Part shown: piece by piece, positions 32,024-40,884 of the stretch | Layout of the letters: every line of letters starts with the position of its first letter | Position numbering within the stretch: the stretch's first letter is position 1 | Assembly: GCA_029552065.1 (NCBI GenBank) | Contig: JAKPEG010000097.1 | Location: 1 to 49,693, forward strand | Reading direction: 5' to 3' | Source: Actinomycetes bacterium | Lineage (GTDB): Bacteria > Actinomycetota > Actinomycetes > Actinomycetales > Dermatophilaceae | Length of the DNA stretch: 49,693 bases | Notes under the pieces: generated by a model | What the model was told of the DNA's origin: nothing | The model's database searches: none | Seen by the model: the letters and a program-made list of their open reading frames with translations, nothing else | Made by a program: the position numbers and the translations under genes

Positions 32024-34166
32024 CGTGGCCGGCGACCTCGCATCCGTTCTCGGGATCGAGCTCTCGGGGCTTCGTTGGGTGGTCGGCCCCGCCGCCTCCG
32101 CCCGACTTCGGCAGCACGGCCTGCTTGCTGCGACTCGCGGGCGCACCGTCGTCGTCGACGGCCCACGGTTCGCGCTCCTCCCGTATGCCGCCCGGCGTCG
32201 CGTCCTTGCGCACGAACTGGTCCACGTGCTCCAGCAGACAGAGGGCGCCCGGTGGATCCGGCGCGACGACTCCCCCGGGGCGCTCGAAGCCGAGGCCGAC
32301 CTCGTCGGTCGCCACGCTGCGATCGGCCGGCCATCACCCGTGCGGCGACGCGACGATGCGCGCCTGGCGGCCCGCTGGCAGGGCCATGACTCGTTCGAGC
32401 ACCGACTGCTCGGCGATACCCCGACGAACCTGCTCAACGCCCTCGTGGCGGGTCAGGGGCCGACGGCCGGCCGTGACTCCGGTCTCGAGAGCGCGTGTGC
32501 CCTGCTCGACTACCTCGGGTGCAATCCCACCTCGCTCGATCCCGCCCGGGTCTCCCAGCTGGCCGGCTTCCCCGTCCGCCTGGTCACCCTCACCGGCAGC
32601 CAACTTGCGGTCACCTACGGCGAGCTCAACACGATGGCCGACTTCCTCACCTCGCCGGAGGAGATCGACTCGCTGCCGCAGGCGATCCTCCTGCCCATCC
32701 TCCAGATGGTGCGGCACCAGGGGTGGACGAAGCTCAACGCCCTGCGGACCCGACCCGCACAGGGCCCCGACTTCTCCTCGGGTCTACTCAACGTGTCCGC
32801 TGGTTCGGTGAACGCGATCCTCGAGACGGCCCAGCTCGACGCCCTCACCAGAGGCCTCGGGCCCTCGGGGCGGGACCACTACCAGGGCTCCCTCGCTCGC
32901 AACGCCTGCCACTTCGCCCCCTACACGTGGGCGCGCTGGCGCGCCTCGTATGCCGTCGCCGCGGCCACCGCGCTCCGTGCCTACCACTCGCGCGATCCCG
33001 AGACGACCCGCCTGGCCTGGCTGGCCCACGGCTATGCCGATCACTTCCTCCAGGACTCGTTCGCGGCGGGTCACCTGGTGAACAAGACCCTCGTCATGCA
33101 GTGGTTCCTCGAGTGGGCGGCGTCGACCTCGTTGCCGGTCTACGACTGGGACACCTTCCACACCCTCACCGTGGCCAACCAGCCCGGCCTCACGAACTGG
33201 ACCCTCTACGACCCGGACTACACCGGGATCAGCAACGACCCGCAGACGACCGAGGAACTCCCGACCGTCGCCGAACGCCGGGCGAACTCGGGCGTGATCG
33301 CGGCGGCCGGTCTCAGCCTGGACCAGGCATATCAGGCCTATCTCGCCATGCTCGACAGCCCGGTCGTCCAGATCGTCACCAACCAGCTGCACGACGTGCT
33401 CAACGGACGTTCGGTCACGGTGGGCTCTGCGCGGCAGTCGGACTTCGTCGTCTGGGGCGACGACACGATGCTCAACGGAGGGGTGGGAGCGGGGCTCGCG
33501 AGCGAGGCGGCGCAGCTCTCGCAGAAGTCGATCGCCGACATCCTCGCGACCGGCGGCAGCAAGATCACCCTCGACGCCATCCTCGCCCAGTTCCCCACGC
33601 AGGTGGCGAGCAAGGGCGCCATGATCTCGCTGCGGGACTGGCACGCCGTCGGCGGCGAACTGTGGGATCTGTGCCGGTCCGACCTGGTGTTCAACTCCAC
33701 GGTCACCTGGGCCTTCGGCGGCGGGTCCTATCTCATGCCGACCATGGGCACGGTCTCGGTAGACCAGTCCTCCAGTTGGGTGCCGCCCGCAGGCACTGCC
33801 CCGTTCAGCACCGCCGACGCCGGCAAGACCCACGGCGTGAGTCTGGCGGAGGTCGGCTGTCTGCAGCCTGGAGCGTCGGTCTCGATGAACGGCAACACCG
33901 ACCTCAGCGGATTCATCGTCGGCAACAGCAACGCCAAGGTCTATAGCATCAAACTCGCGAAGCAGTCGGGGATCATCTACGACTACGTCATCTCGGTCGT
34001 CGCCGAGGGTCCACGAGGGTTCGGCTCCGGCTGGCTCAACCTCTACTTCACGGACCGGACGGGGGACCGCTACTCCCTCGGTATCTGGAAGTCCGACAAG
34101 CTCCAGCACACCGTCGCCTACAACAGCAAAGACCCGGGCATCGTCAAGATCGAGTGGGGTGACTGA
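32016..34166 (+). CDS. DUF4157-like / zinc-phospholipase-like putative effector
   Basis: 716 residues, no signal peptide. Residues 1-75 resemble DUF4157, ending in the metalloprotease-like motif AHELVHVLQQ (His66). DUF4157 is a hallmark of cargo of extracellular contractile injection systems. The middle (about 120-420) has HFAPYTWARW (His299) and HGYADHFLQDSFAAGH (His338), as in zinc-dependent phospholipase C/S1-P1-like enzymes. The last 120 residues duplicate the upstream protein. GTG start overlaps that gene by 8 bp. No injection-system structural genes are in the window, so delivery is inferred. Confidence 0.75.
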   Translation: MSDVAGDLASVLGIELSGLRWVVGPAASARLRQHGLLAATRGRTVVVDGPRFALLPYAARRRVLAHELVHVLQQTEGARWIRRDDSPGALEAEADLVGRHAAIGRPSPVRRRDDARLAARWQGHDSFEHRLLGDTPTNLLNALVAGQGPTAGRDSGLESACALLDYLGCNPTSLDPARVSQLAGFPVRLVTLTGSQLAVTYGELNTMADFLTSPEEIDSLPQAILLPILQMVRHQGWTKLNALRTRPAQGPDFSSGLLNVSAGSVNAILETAQLDALTRGLGPSGRDHYQGSLARNACHFAPYTWARWRASYAVAAATALRAYHSRDPETTRLAWLAHGYADHFLQDSFAAGHLVNKTLVMQWFLEWAASTSLPVYDWDTFHTLTVANQPGLTNWTLYDPDYTGISNDPQTTEELPTVAERRANSGVIAAAGLSLDQAYQAYLAMLDSPVVQIVTNQLHDVLNGRSVTVGSARQSDFVVWGDDTMLNGGVGAGLASEAAQLSQKSIADILATGGSKITLDAILAQFPTQVASKGAMISLRDWHAVGGELWDLCRSDLVFNSTVTWAFGGGSYLMPTMGTVSVDQSSSWVPPAGTAPFSTADAGKTHGVSLAEVGCLQPGASVSMNGNTDLSGFIVGNSNAKVYSIKLAKQSGIIYDYVISVVAEGPRGFGSGWLNLYFTDRTGDRYSLGIWKSDKLQHTVAYNSKDPGIVKIEWGD

Positions 34167-35118
34167 CGTCCGCTCGAACCAACCCGACGCCGGGGCGGCA
34201 CGTCACCGGGATCGGGTCGACGAGCTCTCCCGCAAAGGCTTCCTCGGTGCCGAGGTCGAATCCGATGAGCTGCCAACCTGATTCGAGGCGGACGAGGCGC
34301 GCGGCATACAGGCTGTCGTGGGGGAAGCGGCGGGCGCTTGCGATGTCATAGGGGCCGAGCAGCGAATCGCCGGTCACGCTGAAGACGCCACCCGTGCCGT
34401 GCCGGGCCAGACCGACCTCGTCGAGTTGGGCAGCCATGCAGCAGAAGACCATCGTCGGCACCCCGTCGACGATCTCGACCTGGACGACCTCGAGCTGTCC
34501 GAAGCCGTTGTCGGGCAGCGTGATCGGCGGCTGGACGGTCCACTCGCGCAGGTCGGGGGAGGTCACGTGACCGACCACGCCGCGCCCGAGGACCGGCCCT
34601 TCGTTTGCGCGCGCCGTGACGAGCAGGTGCCAGCCGTCCTCGTCGCGGAGGAGGAAGGGGTCCCGCCAGGCCTCGTCCGGCCACTCGGTGTCGCCCCGCT
34701 TCTCGTACCACCGGGGGTCGGCCTCGATGACCGAGGACGGGTCGGCCTTGTCCCACACGAGCAGGTCGGCCGAGACGGCGAAACCGATCCGCTGGACGAG
34801 TCCCTCGTCGGCATGGCTCGAGCCCGTGTAGGCCATCCACCAGCGCCCGTCGTCATCCCGGGCGACGCTGCCGGTCCACGTCGTCCAGTCGTCGAAGGCC
34901 GGCGGCTCGGAGATCGCGAGCGCGTCGGGCAGCACCTCCCATGTCTGCAGGTCGCCCGAGACGGCGTGCCCCACGAAGGGATGACGGTGTCGACGCTCGG
35001 GGTCGCGCAGGCCGCGGGAGGCCCGCAGGTAGAAGGCGTGGTGACGCACGCCGCCGTCACCGGCGGGCTCGGCGGCATACCAGGAGTCCCACACCCAGCT
35101 GTCGGGCAGTCGGAGCAC
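34144..35118 (-). CDS. GH32/GH68-like five-bladed beta-propeller glycosidase
   Basis: 324 residues. The candidate catalytic set of clan GH-J is visible: an Asp in WVWDSWY near the N-terminus, the RDP stabiliser in WRDPFLL near residue 150, and a Glu in QLEVVQVE near residue 200. Small levan/fructan-hydrolase-like proteins of this size without the C-terminal beta-sandwich exist in actinobacteria. The GTG start follows the upstream lipase stop by 13 bp. Its 3' end overlaps the convergent effector gene by 23 bp. Substrate uncertain. Confidence 0.75.
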   Translation of the reverse strand: MLRLPDSWVWDSWYAAEPAGDGGVRHHAFYLRASRGLRDPERRHRHPFVGHAVSGDLQTWEVLPDALAISEPPAFDDWTTWTGSVARDDDGRWWMAYTGSSHADEGLVQRIGFAVSADLLVWDKADPSSVIEADPRWYEKRGDTEWPDEAWRDPFLLRDEDGWHLLVTARANEGPVLGRGVVGHVTSPDLREWTVQPPITLPDNGFGQLEVVQVEIVDGVPTMVFCCMAAQLDEVGLARHGTGGVFSVTGDSLLGPYDIASARRFPHDSLYAARLVRLESGWQLIGFDLGTEEAFAGELVDPIPVTCRPGVGLVRADVSHPTRS

Positions 35119-35131
35119 GCGCGCGACCCGC

Positions 35132-36070
35132 TCAGGCCGCGGTCGGGGAGACGTGCTCGTCGAGCCAGGCAACGAGGTCGTCGGTGACCTCGTCGCGGTT
35201 GGTCTCGTTGAGGATCTCGTGGCGCGCCTCGGGATAGAGGTGCACGGAGACGTCGCGCAGGCCAGCCGTGCGGAACTGTTCGGCCACCTCGTGCACCCCG
35301 GCGCCCTTGCCCCCCACGGGGTCGAGGGCACCGGAGAAGAGCAGCACGGGCAGGTCCACGCGCACGCGCGCCACCTGCGCAGGGTCGTTGATCAACCGGA
35401 TGCCGTGCAGCAAGTCACTGAAGAAGCCCGTCGTGCAAACGAATCCGCAGTAGGGGTCGGCGATGTAGGCGTCGACCTCGGCGTCGTCCCGGGAGAGCCA
35501 GTCGAAACCGGTGCGGTTGGGCGCGAACGCCTTGTTGAACGAGCCGAAGCTCATCGAGTCGAGCAGCTTGCTGCGGGCGTGCCGACCACGGATCCTGCCC
35601 TCGACGGCGGCGACCACCGACCCGACCTTGCCGAGCATCCCCGGGTCGCCGCCGGTCCCGGAGAGGGCGAGCCCGGCGATCTCCTCGCCGTGTTCGATGG
35701 CGAAGCCGCGCGCGAGCATCGACCCCCAGCTGTGCCCGAAGAGGAAGACCGGCAGGCCGGGATGGGCGGCCTTGATCCGATGGGTGAGGGTGAGCAGGTC
35801 GCCCACGACCGTCTCGAAGCCGTCGCGCTCGGCGAGGAAGCCGGTGGCCTCGAGGCTCCCCGCGGTCTGCCCGTGGCCACGGTGATCGTCCGCGTACACG
35901 GCATACCCGGCGTCGGTGAGCCGCTGCGCGACCCGCGCATAGCGGGCGGCGTGCTCGGCCATCCCGTGGGAGACCTGGACGACCGCCTTGGTGGTGCCGT
36001 CGGGCAGCCACTCGTAGACGTGGATGGGCGTCCCGTCGGCGGCGGGCATCGTCGAGCTGCTGGAGCGCAT
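35132..36070 (-). CDS. Alpha/beta hydrolase, monoacylglycerol-lipase-like
   Basis: 312 residues. Nucleophile elbow GHSWGS near residue 110, oxyanion HGMAEH near 36, acid GALDP and the His of RHEILNE complete the triad. The pattern HGMAEHAARYARVAQRL is typical of monoglyceride lipases. The ATG at 36070 is preferred over 36100 because AAGGAGG lies 5 nt upstream. It is followed by the GH32-like gene. A lipid or ester substrate is inferred from the family. Confidence 0.88.
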   Translation of the reverse strand: MRSSSSTMPAADGTPIHVYEWLPDGTTKAVVQVSHGMAEHAARYARVAQRLTDAGYAVYADDHRGHGQTAGSLEATGFLAERDGFETVVGDLLTLTHRIKAAHPGLPVFLFGHSWGSMLARGFAIEHGEEIAGLALSGTGGDPGMLGKVGSVVAAVEGRIRGRHARSKLLDSMSFGSFNKAFAPNRTGFDWLSRDDAEVDAYIADPYCGFVCTTGFFSDLLHGIRLINDPAQVARVRVDLPVLLFSGALDPVGGKGAGVHEVAEQFRTAGLRDVSVHLYPEARHEILNETNRDEVTDDLVAWLDEHVSPTAA

Positions 36071-36179
36071 GGGTCCTCCTTGGGCGGATGCGCCTATCAT
36101 GCCGCCCCCGCAGGGCCGGTAGCGTGCGCATCACCCCGCAACGAGCCGGAATCCGCGAAGTCGCCTCAGGAGGTGCCCG

Positions 36180-37715
36180 ATGACGCCGCCCGAGTCGCTT
36201 GTCCCGCCCCTCCTGCTGCGCTCGGTGCGCATCGTCCCGGTGGGGGCGGTGGCGGCGCCTCGTGAGCTGGTGGACCTGCGAGTCCGAGCGGGCGTGGTGA
36301 CCGAGGTCGCCGCCCGATTGCGTCCCGTTCCCGACGAGCAGGTGCACGAGGCGGAGGGCCGCTGGGCGATCCCCGGCCTGTGGGACCATCACGTCCACCT
36401 CGCCCAGTGGGCCGACACGCTCGCCCGGGTCGACATGTCCGGCACCGCGAGCCCACAGGACGTGCTCGACCGGCTCGCCGCGCATCTCGGGAGGCTGCCG
36501 ACCGACGACCGCAGCGTCGTCGTCGGCTTCGGACACCGCTCGGCGCTGTGGACGACGGCGCCCACGGTGGCCGCACTCGACGCCGTGAGCGGCGACCGCC
36601 CGGTCATCCTCGTGAGCGGCGACGGACACCACGGCTGGCTCGACTCCGCAGCCCTGCGCCTCATGGGTCTGCCGCCGACCGACGGCCCGGTCGTCGAGAA
36701 CGACTGGTACCCGGTCTTCGCCCGCCTCTCGACCCTGCCCACCGCACCCGGGGCGCGCGAGACGGCATACCGGTATGCCGTGCAGCGCGCCAGCGCGCTC
36801 GGGATCGTCGGCGTCGGTGACATGGAGTTCGGCCCGGAGATCGGGCGGTGGCGGGAGCGCTGGGCGGCCGGGGTGACGAGCCTGCGGGTCCGCCAGGCGA
36901 CCTACCTCGACGGTCTCGACGCGGTGCTCGCCGAGGGCCTGCGCTCCGGCGACGACCTCTGCGACAGTGGCGGACTCGTGCAGATGGGCCCCCTGAAGAT
37001 CATTTCCGACGGCTCGCTCAACACCCGCAGCGCCTGGTGTCACGAGCCCTATGCCGGCAGCCACGGTGGCGAGAACCCTTGCGGATGGCCGAACTTCACC
37101 GAAGGCGAGTTGCGCGAGGCATTCACGCGCGCCCGCGCAGGGGGCCTGCGCATCGCGATCCACGCGATCGGCGACGCCGCGATCGGGCAGGCGCTCGACA
37201 CCTTCGCTGCGACGGGCGCGGTCGGCGGGATCGAGCACGCCCAGCTCGTCACGCACGCGGACGTCGCGCGGATGGCCGCGCTGGGCATCTCGGCGAGCGT
37301 GCAGCCGGCGCACCTGCTCGACGACCGCGACGTCGCGGCATCCTGCTGGCCGGACCGGCAGGAGCGCTGCTATCCCTTCCGCTCGATGCTCGACGCCGGA
37401 GTGGCCCTGCGGCTGGGTTCCGACGCGCCGATCTCACCGCTCGATCCGTGGCTCGCGATGGCCGCCGCCGTCCACCGCAGCGCCGACGAACGACCGCCCT
37501 GGACCCCGGCCGAGGGGATCACCGCGGCCGAGGCCCTCGCCGCAAGCACGGACGGCCAGCCGACGATCGGACCGGGCAGCCGGGCCGACCTCGTCCTGCT
37601 CGACGCCGACCCGCTCGCCGCGGCCGACTCGACCGAGCAGGCAGCGGCCCACCTGCGCCGGATGCCGGTCGCCGCCACCTTCCTCTGCGGCCGCCAGGTC
37701 CACCCCACGCCGTGA
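36180..37715 (+). CDS. Amidohydrolase (YtcJ-like, family 3)
   Basis: 511 residues. Metal-dependent hydrolase: PGLWDHHVHL carries the HxH-type metal site, KIISDGSLNTRSA follows near residue 275, AIHAIGDAA near 323, and the metal-ligand Asp in LGSDAPISPLDPW near 415. An AGGAGG lies 5 nt before the ATG. Members act on N-substituted or exocyclic amide bonds; the substrate is unknown. It is followed by the MBL-RidA gene, 20 bp later. Confidence 0.88.
   Translation: MTPPESLVPPLLLRSVRIVPVGAVAAPRELVDLRVRAGVVTEVAARLRPVPDEQVHEAEGRWAIPGLWDHHVHLAQWADTLARVDMSGTASPQDVLDRLAAHLGRLPTDDRSVVVGFGHRSALWTTAPTVAALDAVSGDRPVILVSGDGHHGWLDSAALRLMGLPPTDGPVVENDWYPVFARLSTLPTAPGARETAYRYAVQRASALGIVGVGDMEFGPEIGRWRERWAAGVTSLRVRQATYLDGLDAVLAEGLRSGDDLCDSGGLVQMGPLKIISDGSLNTRSAWCHEPYAGSHGGENPCGWPNFTEGELREAFTRARAGGLRIAIHAIGDAAIGQALDTFAATGAVGGIEHAQLVTHADVARMAALGISASVQPAHLLDDRDVAASCWPDRQERCYPFRSMLDAGVALRLGSDAPISPLDPWLAMAAAVHRSADERPPWTPAEGITAAEALAASTDGQPTIGPGSRADLVLLDADPLAAADSTEQAAAHLRRMPVAATFLCGRQVHPTP
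36762..36781. repeat. 20-bp perfect palindrome of two abutting octamers
   Basis: ACGGCATACC followed directly by its reverse complement, within the amidohydrolase coding sequence (encoding TAYRYAV). Confidence 0.85.
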
Positions 37716-37723
37716 CGGCGGCA

Positions 37724-37729
37724 TAGGGT
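37724..37729 (+). promoter_or_regulatory. -10 box of a leaderless promoter for the MBL gene
   Basis: TAGGGT, then 6 nt (CGAGGT), then ATG at 37736. A separate transcript from the amidohydrolase is possible. Confidence 0.5.
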
Positions 37730-37735
37730 CGAGGT

Positions 37736-39583
37736 ATGGGGACTCCCGAGTCGCTCACCTTCCTCGGCGCGGTGGGCACGGTCACCGGCTCCAAGACCCT
37801 CGTCACCGTGGGTGACCGGCGGATCCTTGTCGACGCGGGGATGTTCCAGGGCGAGAAGCAGTGGCGCCGACGCAACTGGGACCCCTTCCCCGTCCCGCCC
37901 GCCGAACTCTCCGACGTGGTGCTCACCCACGCGCACATGGACCACTGCGGCTTCCTCCCCGCGCTCGTCCGGGGCGGCTTCTCCGGACCGGTCTGGTGCA
38001 CCGAGGGGACCAAGCAGCTCGCGACAATCGTGTTGCGGGACGCGGGTTTCCTCGCCGAGCGCGAGGCTCAAGACGCGGCCGAGGGCGGCTGGTCACGACA
38101 CGACCCGCCGCTGCCGATCTACACCGCTGAGGACGTCGAACGCAGCCTGCCATTGCTCACCGAGGTCCGGTACGACGCCGACGCCGACCTCGGTGACGGG
38201 CTCGGCCTGCGGTTCACCCGGGCCGGCCACATCCTCGGCTCGGCCTCGGTCACCCTCACCACGCCGAGCACCTCGGTCCTCTTCTCCGGCGACCTCGGCC
38301 GCCACGACCATCCGGTCCTGCGCCCACGGGACACCCCGTCGGGCGCGGCATACGTGCTCGTCGAGTCGACCTATGGCGACCGCGAGCACCCGGAACCGGT
38401 CAACCTGCCGCACGAGGATCTCGCCGACGTCATCCGGCGCACGGTGGCCCGCGACGGTTCGGTGCTCGTACCCGCCTTCGCCATCGACCGGACCGAGGTC
38501 GTCCTGCGGGTGCTCGCCCAGTTGCGCCAGGACGGGCGGATCCCCACCGTGCCGATCTACGTCAACTCGCCCATGGCCAGCGCCGCGCTCGAGGTCTATC
38601 GCCGGGCCTACGACGAGCTGCGCCCCGACCTCGACTTAGACGACTTCGCGCGGCTGGACAACGTCCACGAGGTCCGCTCGGCGGAGGAGTCGATGGCGCT
38701 CACCCAGGGCCGGCATCGCGCCCCGCACATCGTCGTCACGTCCTCTGGCATGGCCTCGGGCGGGCGGGTGCTCCACCATCTCGAGCGGATGCTGCCGGAC
38801 CCGCGCAACAGCGTGGTTCTCACCGGCTTCCAGGGGGCTGGCACTCGCGGGCGTGCCCTGCTCGAGGGCGCCACCCAACTGAAGTTCCACGGCGCCTATG
38901 TCCCGGTGCGGGCGGAGATCGTCCACGACCGCGAGTTCTCCGTGCACGCCGACGCCTCGGACCTGCTCGACTGGCTGCGCGACCTGCGGCCGGCACCCCG
39001 GACGGTCTTCGTGGTCCACGGCGAGCCCGACTCGGCCCAGGCCCTCGCCGCGCGCATTCACGGCGAGCTCGGTCTCGTCGCCGCCGTGCCGGCCTACGGC
39101 GAGAAGGTCGTCCTCACGGCGGCGCCGCCTCCCGCCGACCCGCGGGAGGCGAACCGGGGCGGCATACCGGAGCGTGGCGCATCCCGCCCGGTCGCGACCG
39201 CGGCTGCGGTGTCCGCCGGGACGTCGGGCGCGGCGACCCTCGTCTTCCTCGGCGTGCAGGAGCCGCGCGACGGGTCGGGCCGCGCGGTCGCGGGCAGCTT
39301 CGAGGCGCAGGCCGCGGCGGTGCTCGACCGGATCGGGTCTCTCGCGCAGGCCACCGGCGGTGACCTCACGAGCCTCGTGCGCCTCGGTGCCTATCTGCGC
39401 GACGGAGAGGGGTATGCCGTGCGGCTGGCCATCTGGCACCGGCTGATCGCCGCGCGGCTCGGCGACGCTGCGCCCGCTCTCACCGTCTCCCCGGTCTCGC
39501 ACGAGGAGCTGCCCACCGGCGTGGAGGTGCTCGCCGACGCCGTCGTGCGCCCTCGCGCGTGGACGGCTATCTCAATCGGATGA
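37736..39583 (+). CDS. MBL/beta-CASP RNA-processing-type hydrolase fused to a RidA-like domain
   Basis: 615 residues against a usual 450-470. The metallo-beta-lactamase core has THAHMDHCG (His65, His67, Asp69, His70), GHILGSAS and the beta-CASP FSGDLGR. The RMMBL end has VHGEPDSAQAL near residue 425. After an Ala-rich linker, residues about 500-605 resemble RidA/YjgF: FEAQAAAVLDRIGSLAQATGG, LVRLGAYLRDGEG and a final ELPTGVEVLADAVV. The fusion of an RNase-type domain to RidA is unusual. Whether the RidA part keeps its catalytic Arg is not clear. Confidence 0.85.
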   Translation: MGTPESLTFLGAVGTVTGSKTLVTVGDRRILVDAGMFQGEKQWRRRNWDPFPVPPAELSDVVLTHAHMDHCGFLPALVRGGFSGPVWCTEGTKQLATIVLRDAGFLAEREAQDAAEGGWSRHDPPLPIYTAEDVERSLPLLTEVRYDADADLGDGLGLRFTRAGHILGSASVTLTTPSTSVLFSGDLGRHDHPVLRPRDTPSGAAYVLVESTYGDREHPEPVNLPHEDLADVIRRTVARDGSVLVPAFAIDRTEVVLRVLAQLRQDGRIPTVPIYVNSPMASAALEVYRRAYDELRPDLDLDDFARLDNVHEVRSAEESMALTQGRHRAPHIVVTSSGMASGGRVLHHLERMLPDPRNSVVLTGFQGAGTRGRALLEGATQLKFHGAYVPVRAEIVHDREFSVHADASDLLDWLRDLRPAPRTVFVVHGEPDSAQALAARIHGELGLVAAVPAYGEKVVLTAAPPPADPREANRGGIPERGASRPVATAAAVSAGTSGAATLVFLGVQEPRDGSGRAVAGSFEAQAAAVLDRIGSLAQATGGDLTSLVRLGAYLRDGEGYAVRLAIWHRLIAARLGDAAPALTVSPVSHEELPTGVEVLADAVVRPRAWTAISIG

Positions 39584-39630
39584 GCCGGCAAACCGGACAG
39601 CTCTCGACCGGGACCGGAGGTGTCGGCTGT

Positions 39631-39667
39631 CTGAGAGTCTGCACCGCCGACAGGTGCACACTCTCAG
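39631..39667. terminator. Conserved hairpin, copy 1, between convergent genes
   Basis: CTGAGAGTCTGCACC (39631-39645) pairs with 39653-39667 around a 7-nt loop, with one C-C mismatch. The same hairpin occurs at 44381. It lies 47 bp after the MBL stop and before the end of the opposing Gfo gene. Confidence 0.75.
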
Positions 39668-39770
39668 GAAGTGGCGGCGCCCCTTGTCAGCTGGCCACCG
39701 GGAGTTAGTTGCCCGGGCGGTTTCGGTTCGCCCGGCCGGGTGGCCGCGAAACCTCCCTTCGCTCGGGGGG

Positions 39771-39820
39771 TCCCTCAGGGCGCGGGGCTCCCTCAGGGCG
39801 CAGGGCTCCCTCAGGGCACA
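39771..39820. repeat. 18-bp tandem repeat, 3 units
   Basis: TCCCTCAGGG recurs at 39771, 39789 and 39807 within GCTCCCTCAGGGCGCAGG units. The last unit overlaps the stop codon of the Gfo-type gene. The 39584-39810 gap holds this array and the hairpin. Confidence 0.85.
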
Positions 39821-40884
39821 AGGCCGAGCTCGATCCGCCTTCCGGTCGCCGCGGACTCGTGGATCGCCTCGACGATCCGCACGTTCATCACCCCGTCGCG
39901 CAGGGTGCACAGCGGCTCCACCTCACCGCGCACCACGGCACCGAAGTGCTCCAGCTGCAGGGCGAGGGGGTCCGCAGGGACGACCTCGAGCGTGGAACGC
40001 TCCATGGGCTCGAACCACGAGCGGGCCACGGGGTCGGCAATGCGGCTGACCCGCATCGTCGGCACCGACAGGGAGCCGAGCGTGCCGGCGACGTGATAGC
40101 AGTCCTCGTCGGGGTAGCTCGCATAGTGCGGGTTCTCCCCCGAGGTCTGCTCCCACGAGCGGCCCGACCCGGCCGAGTCCGACAACAGGAAGGTGCCCAG
40201 AGCTCCTGAGGCGAAGACGAGGATGATCGCCGCAGTGTCCTCGACTGCGAAGCCCCGAGCCTGGTTGGCCGTCACCGCCTCGACCGCGACGATCTCGCCG
40301 CAGAGCATCCGAAGGCTGTGCACTTCGTGGATGAGGTTGAGCAGGATCGGCCCGCCCCCGGGCTCCCGGCGCCAGGCCTGCGCGAAGTAGTCGTCCGGCT
40401 TGCAGAACAAGGCCGTGCCGGTGACCCCGACGACCTGCCCGAGGAGGCCCGAACGGACGGCCTCGACCGCCACCCGGACGTGCGGACTGTGCGTGCGGTG
40501 GTGACCGGTGAGCACCACCGCCCCGGCGGCCTCGGCCACCGCGAGCAGCTGCTCGGCCCTCGCGGCGGAGTCGGCGACCGGCTTCTCCAGCAGGATCGGC
40601 AGCCCTGCCTCGATGCAGGCCGTCGCGTGCTCGACGTGCAGCTGGTTCGGAGTGGCGATGACGACACCGTCGGGCCGGTCGTTCGCGAGCAACTCGGCGA
40701 GGCTTGCGTAGTGAGTCACCCCGAGGTCGTCGGCAAGAGCCGCCGTCGACTCGGTTGAGTCGGTGATGCTCGCCAGCTCGCAACTCGAGCTCCCGACGAT
40801 GCGCCGGACATGCTCCCGGCCGATGCTGCCTGCGCCGACGACCGCAATCCGGGTAAGCGATCGTCCGCTTTCGACGCGTGACAC
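39811..40884 (-). CDS. Gfo/Idh/MocA-family NAD(P)-dependent oxidoreductase
   Basis: 357 residues. Rossmann motif VVGAGSIGREHVRR at residue 15, and the EKPVAD motif near residue 97 with its lysine. Members oxidise sugars, inositol or related polyols. The GTG start directly follows the stop of the PD-(D/E)XK-like gene (TGA|GTG), so the two are coupled. No copy of the iterated octamer lies in the gene. Substrate unknown. Confidence 0.87.
   Translation of the reverse strand: MSRVESGRSLTRIAVVGAGSIGREHVRRIVGSSSCELASITDSTESTAALADDLGVTHYASLAELLANDRPDGVVIATPNQLHVEHATACIEAGLPILLEKPVADSAARAEQLLAVAEAAGAVVLTGHHRTHSPHVRVAVEAVRSGLLGQVVGVTGTALFCKPDDYFAQAWRREPGGGPILLNLIHEVHSLRMLCGEIVAVEAVTANQARGFAVEDTAAIILVFASGALGTFLLSDSAGSGRSWEQTSGENPHYASYPDEDCYHVAGTLGSLSVPTMRVSRIADPVARSWFEPMERSTLEVVPADPLALQLEHFGAVVRGEVEPLCTLRDGVMNVRIVEAIHESAATGRRIELGLVP

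Noticed and set aside
31646-34166. A complete contractile injection system
   Set aside because: No sheath, tube, baseplate or AAA+ gene occurs in the window; only the putative cargo is seen.
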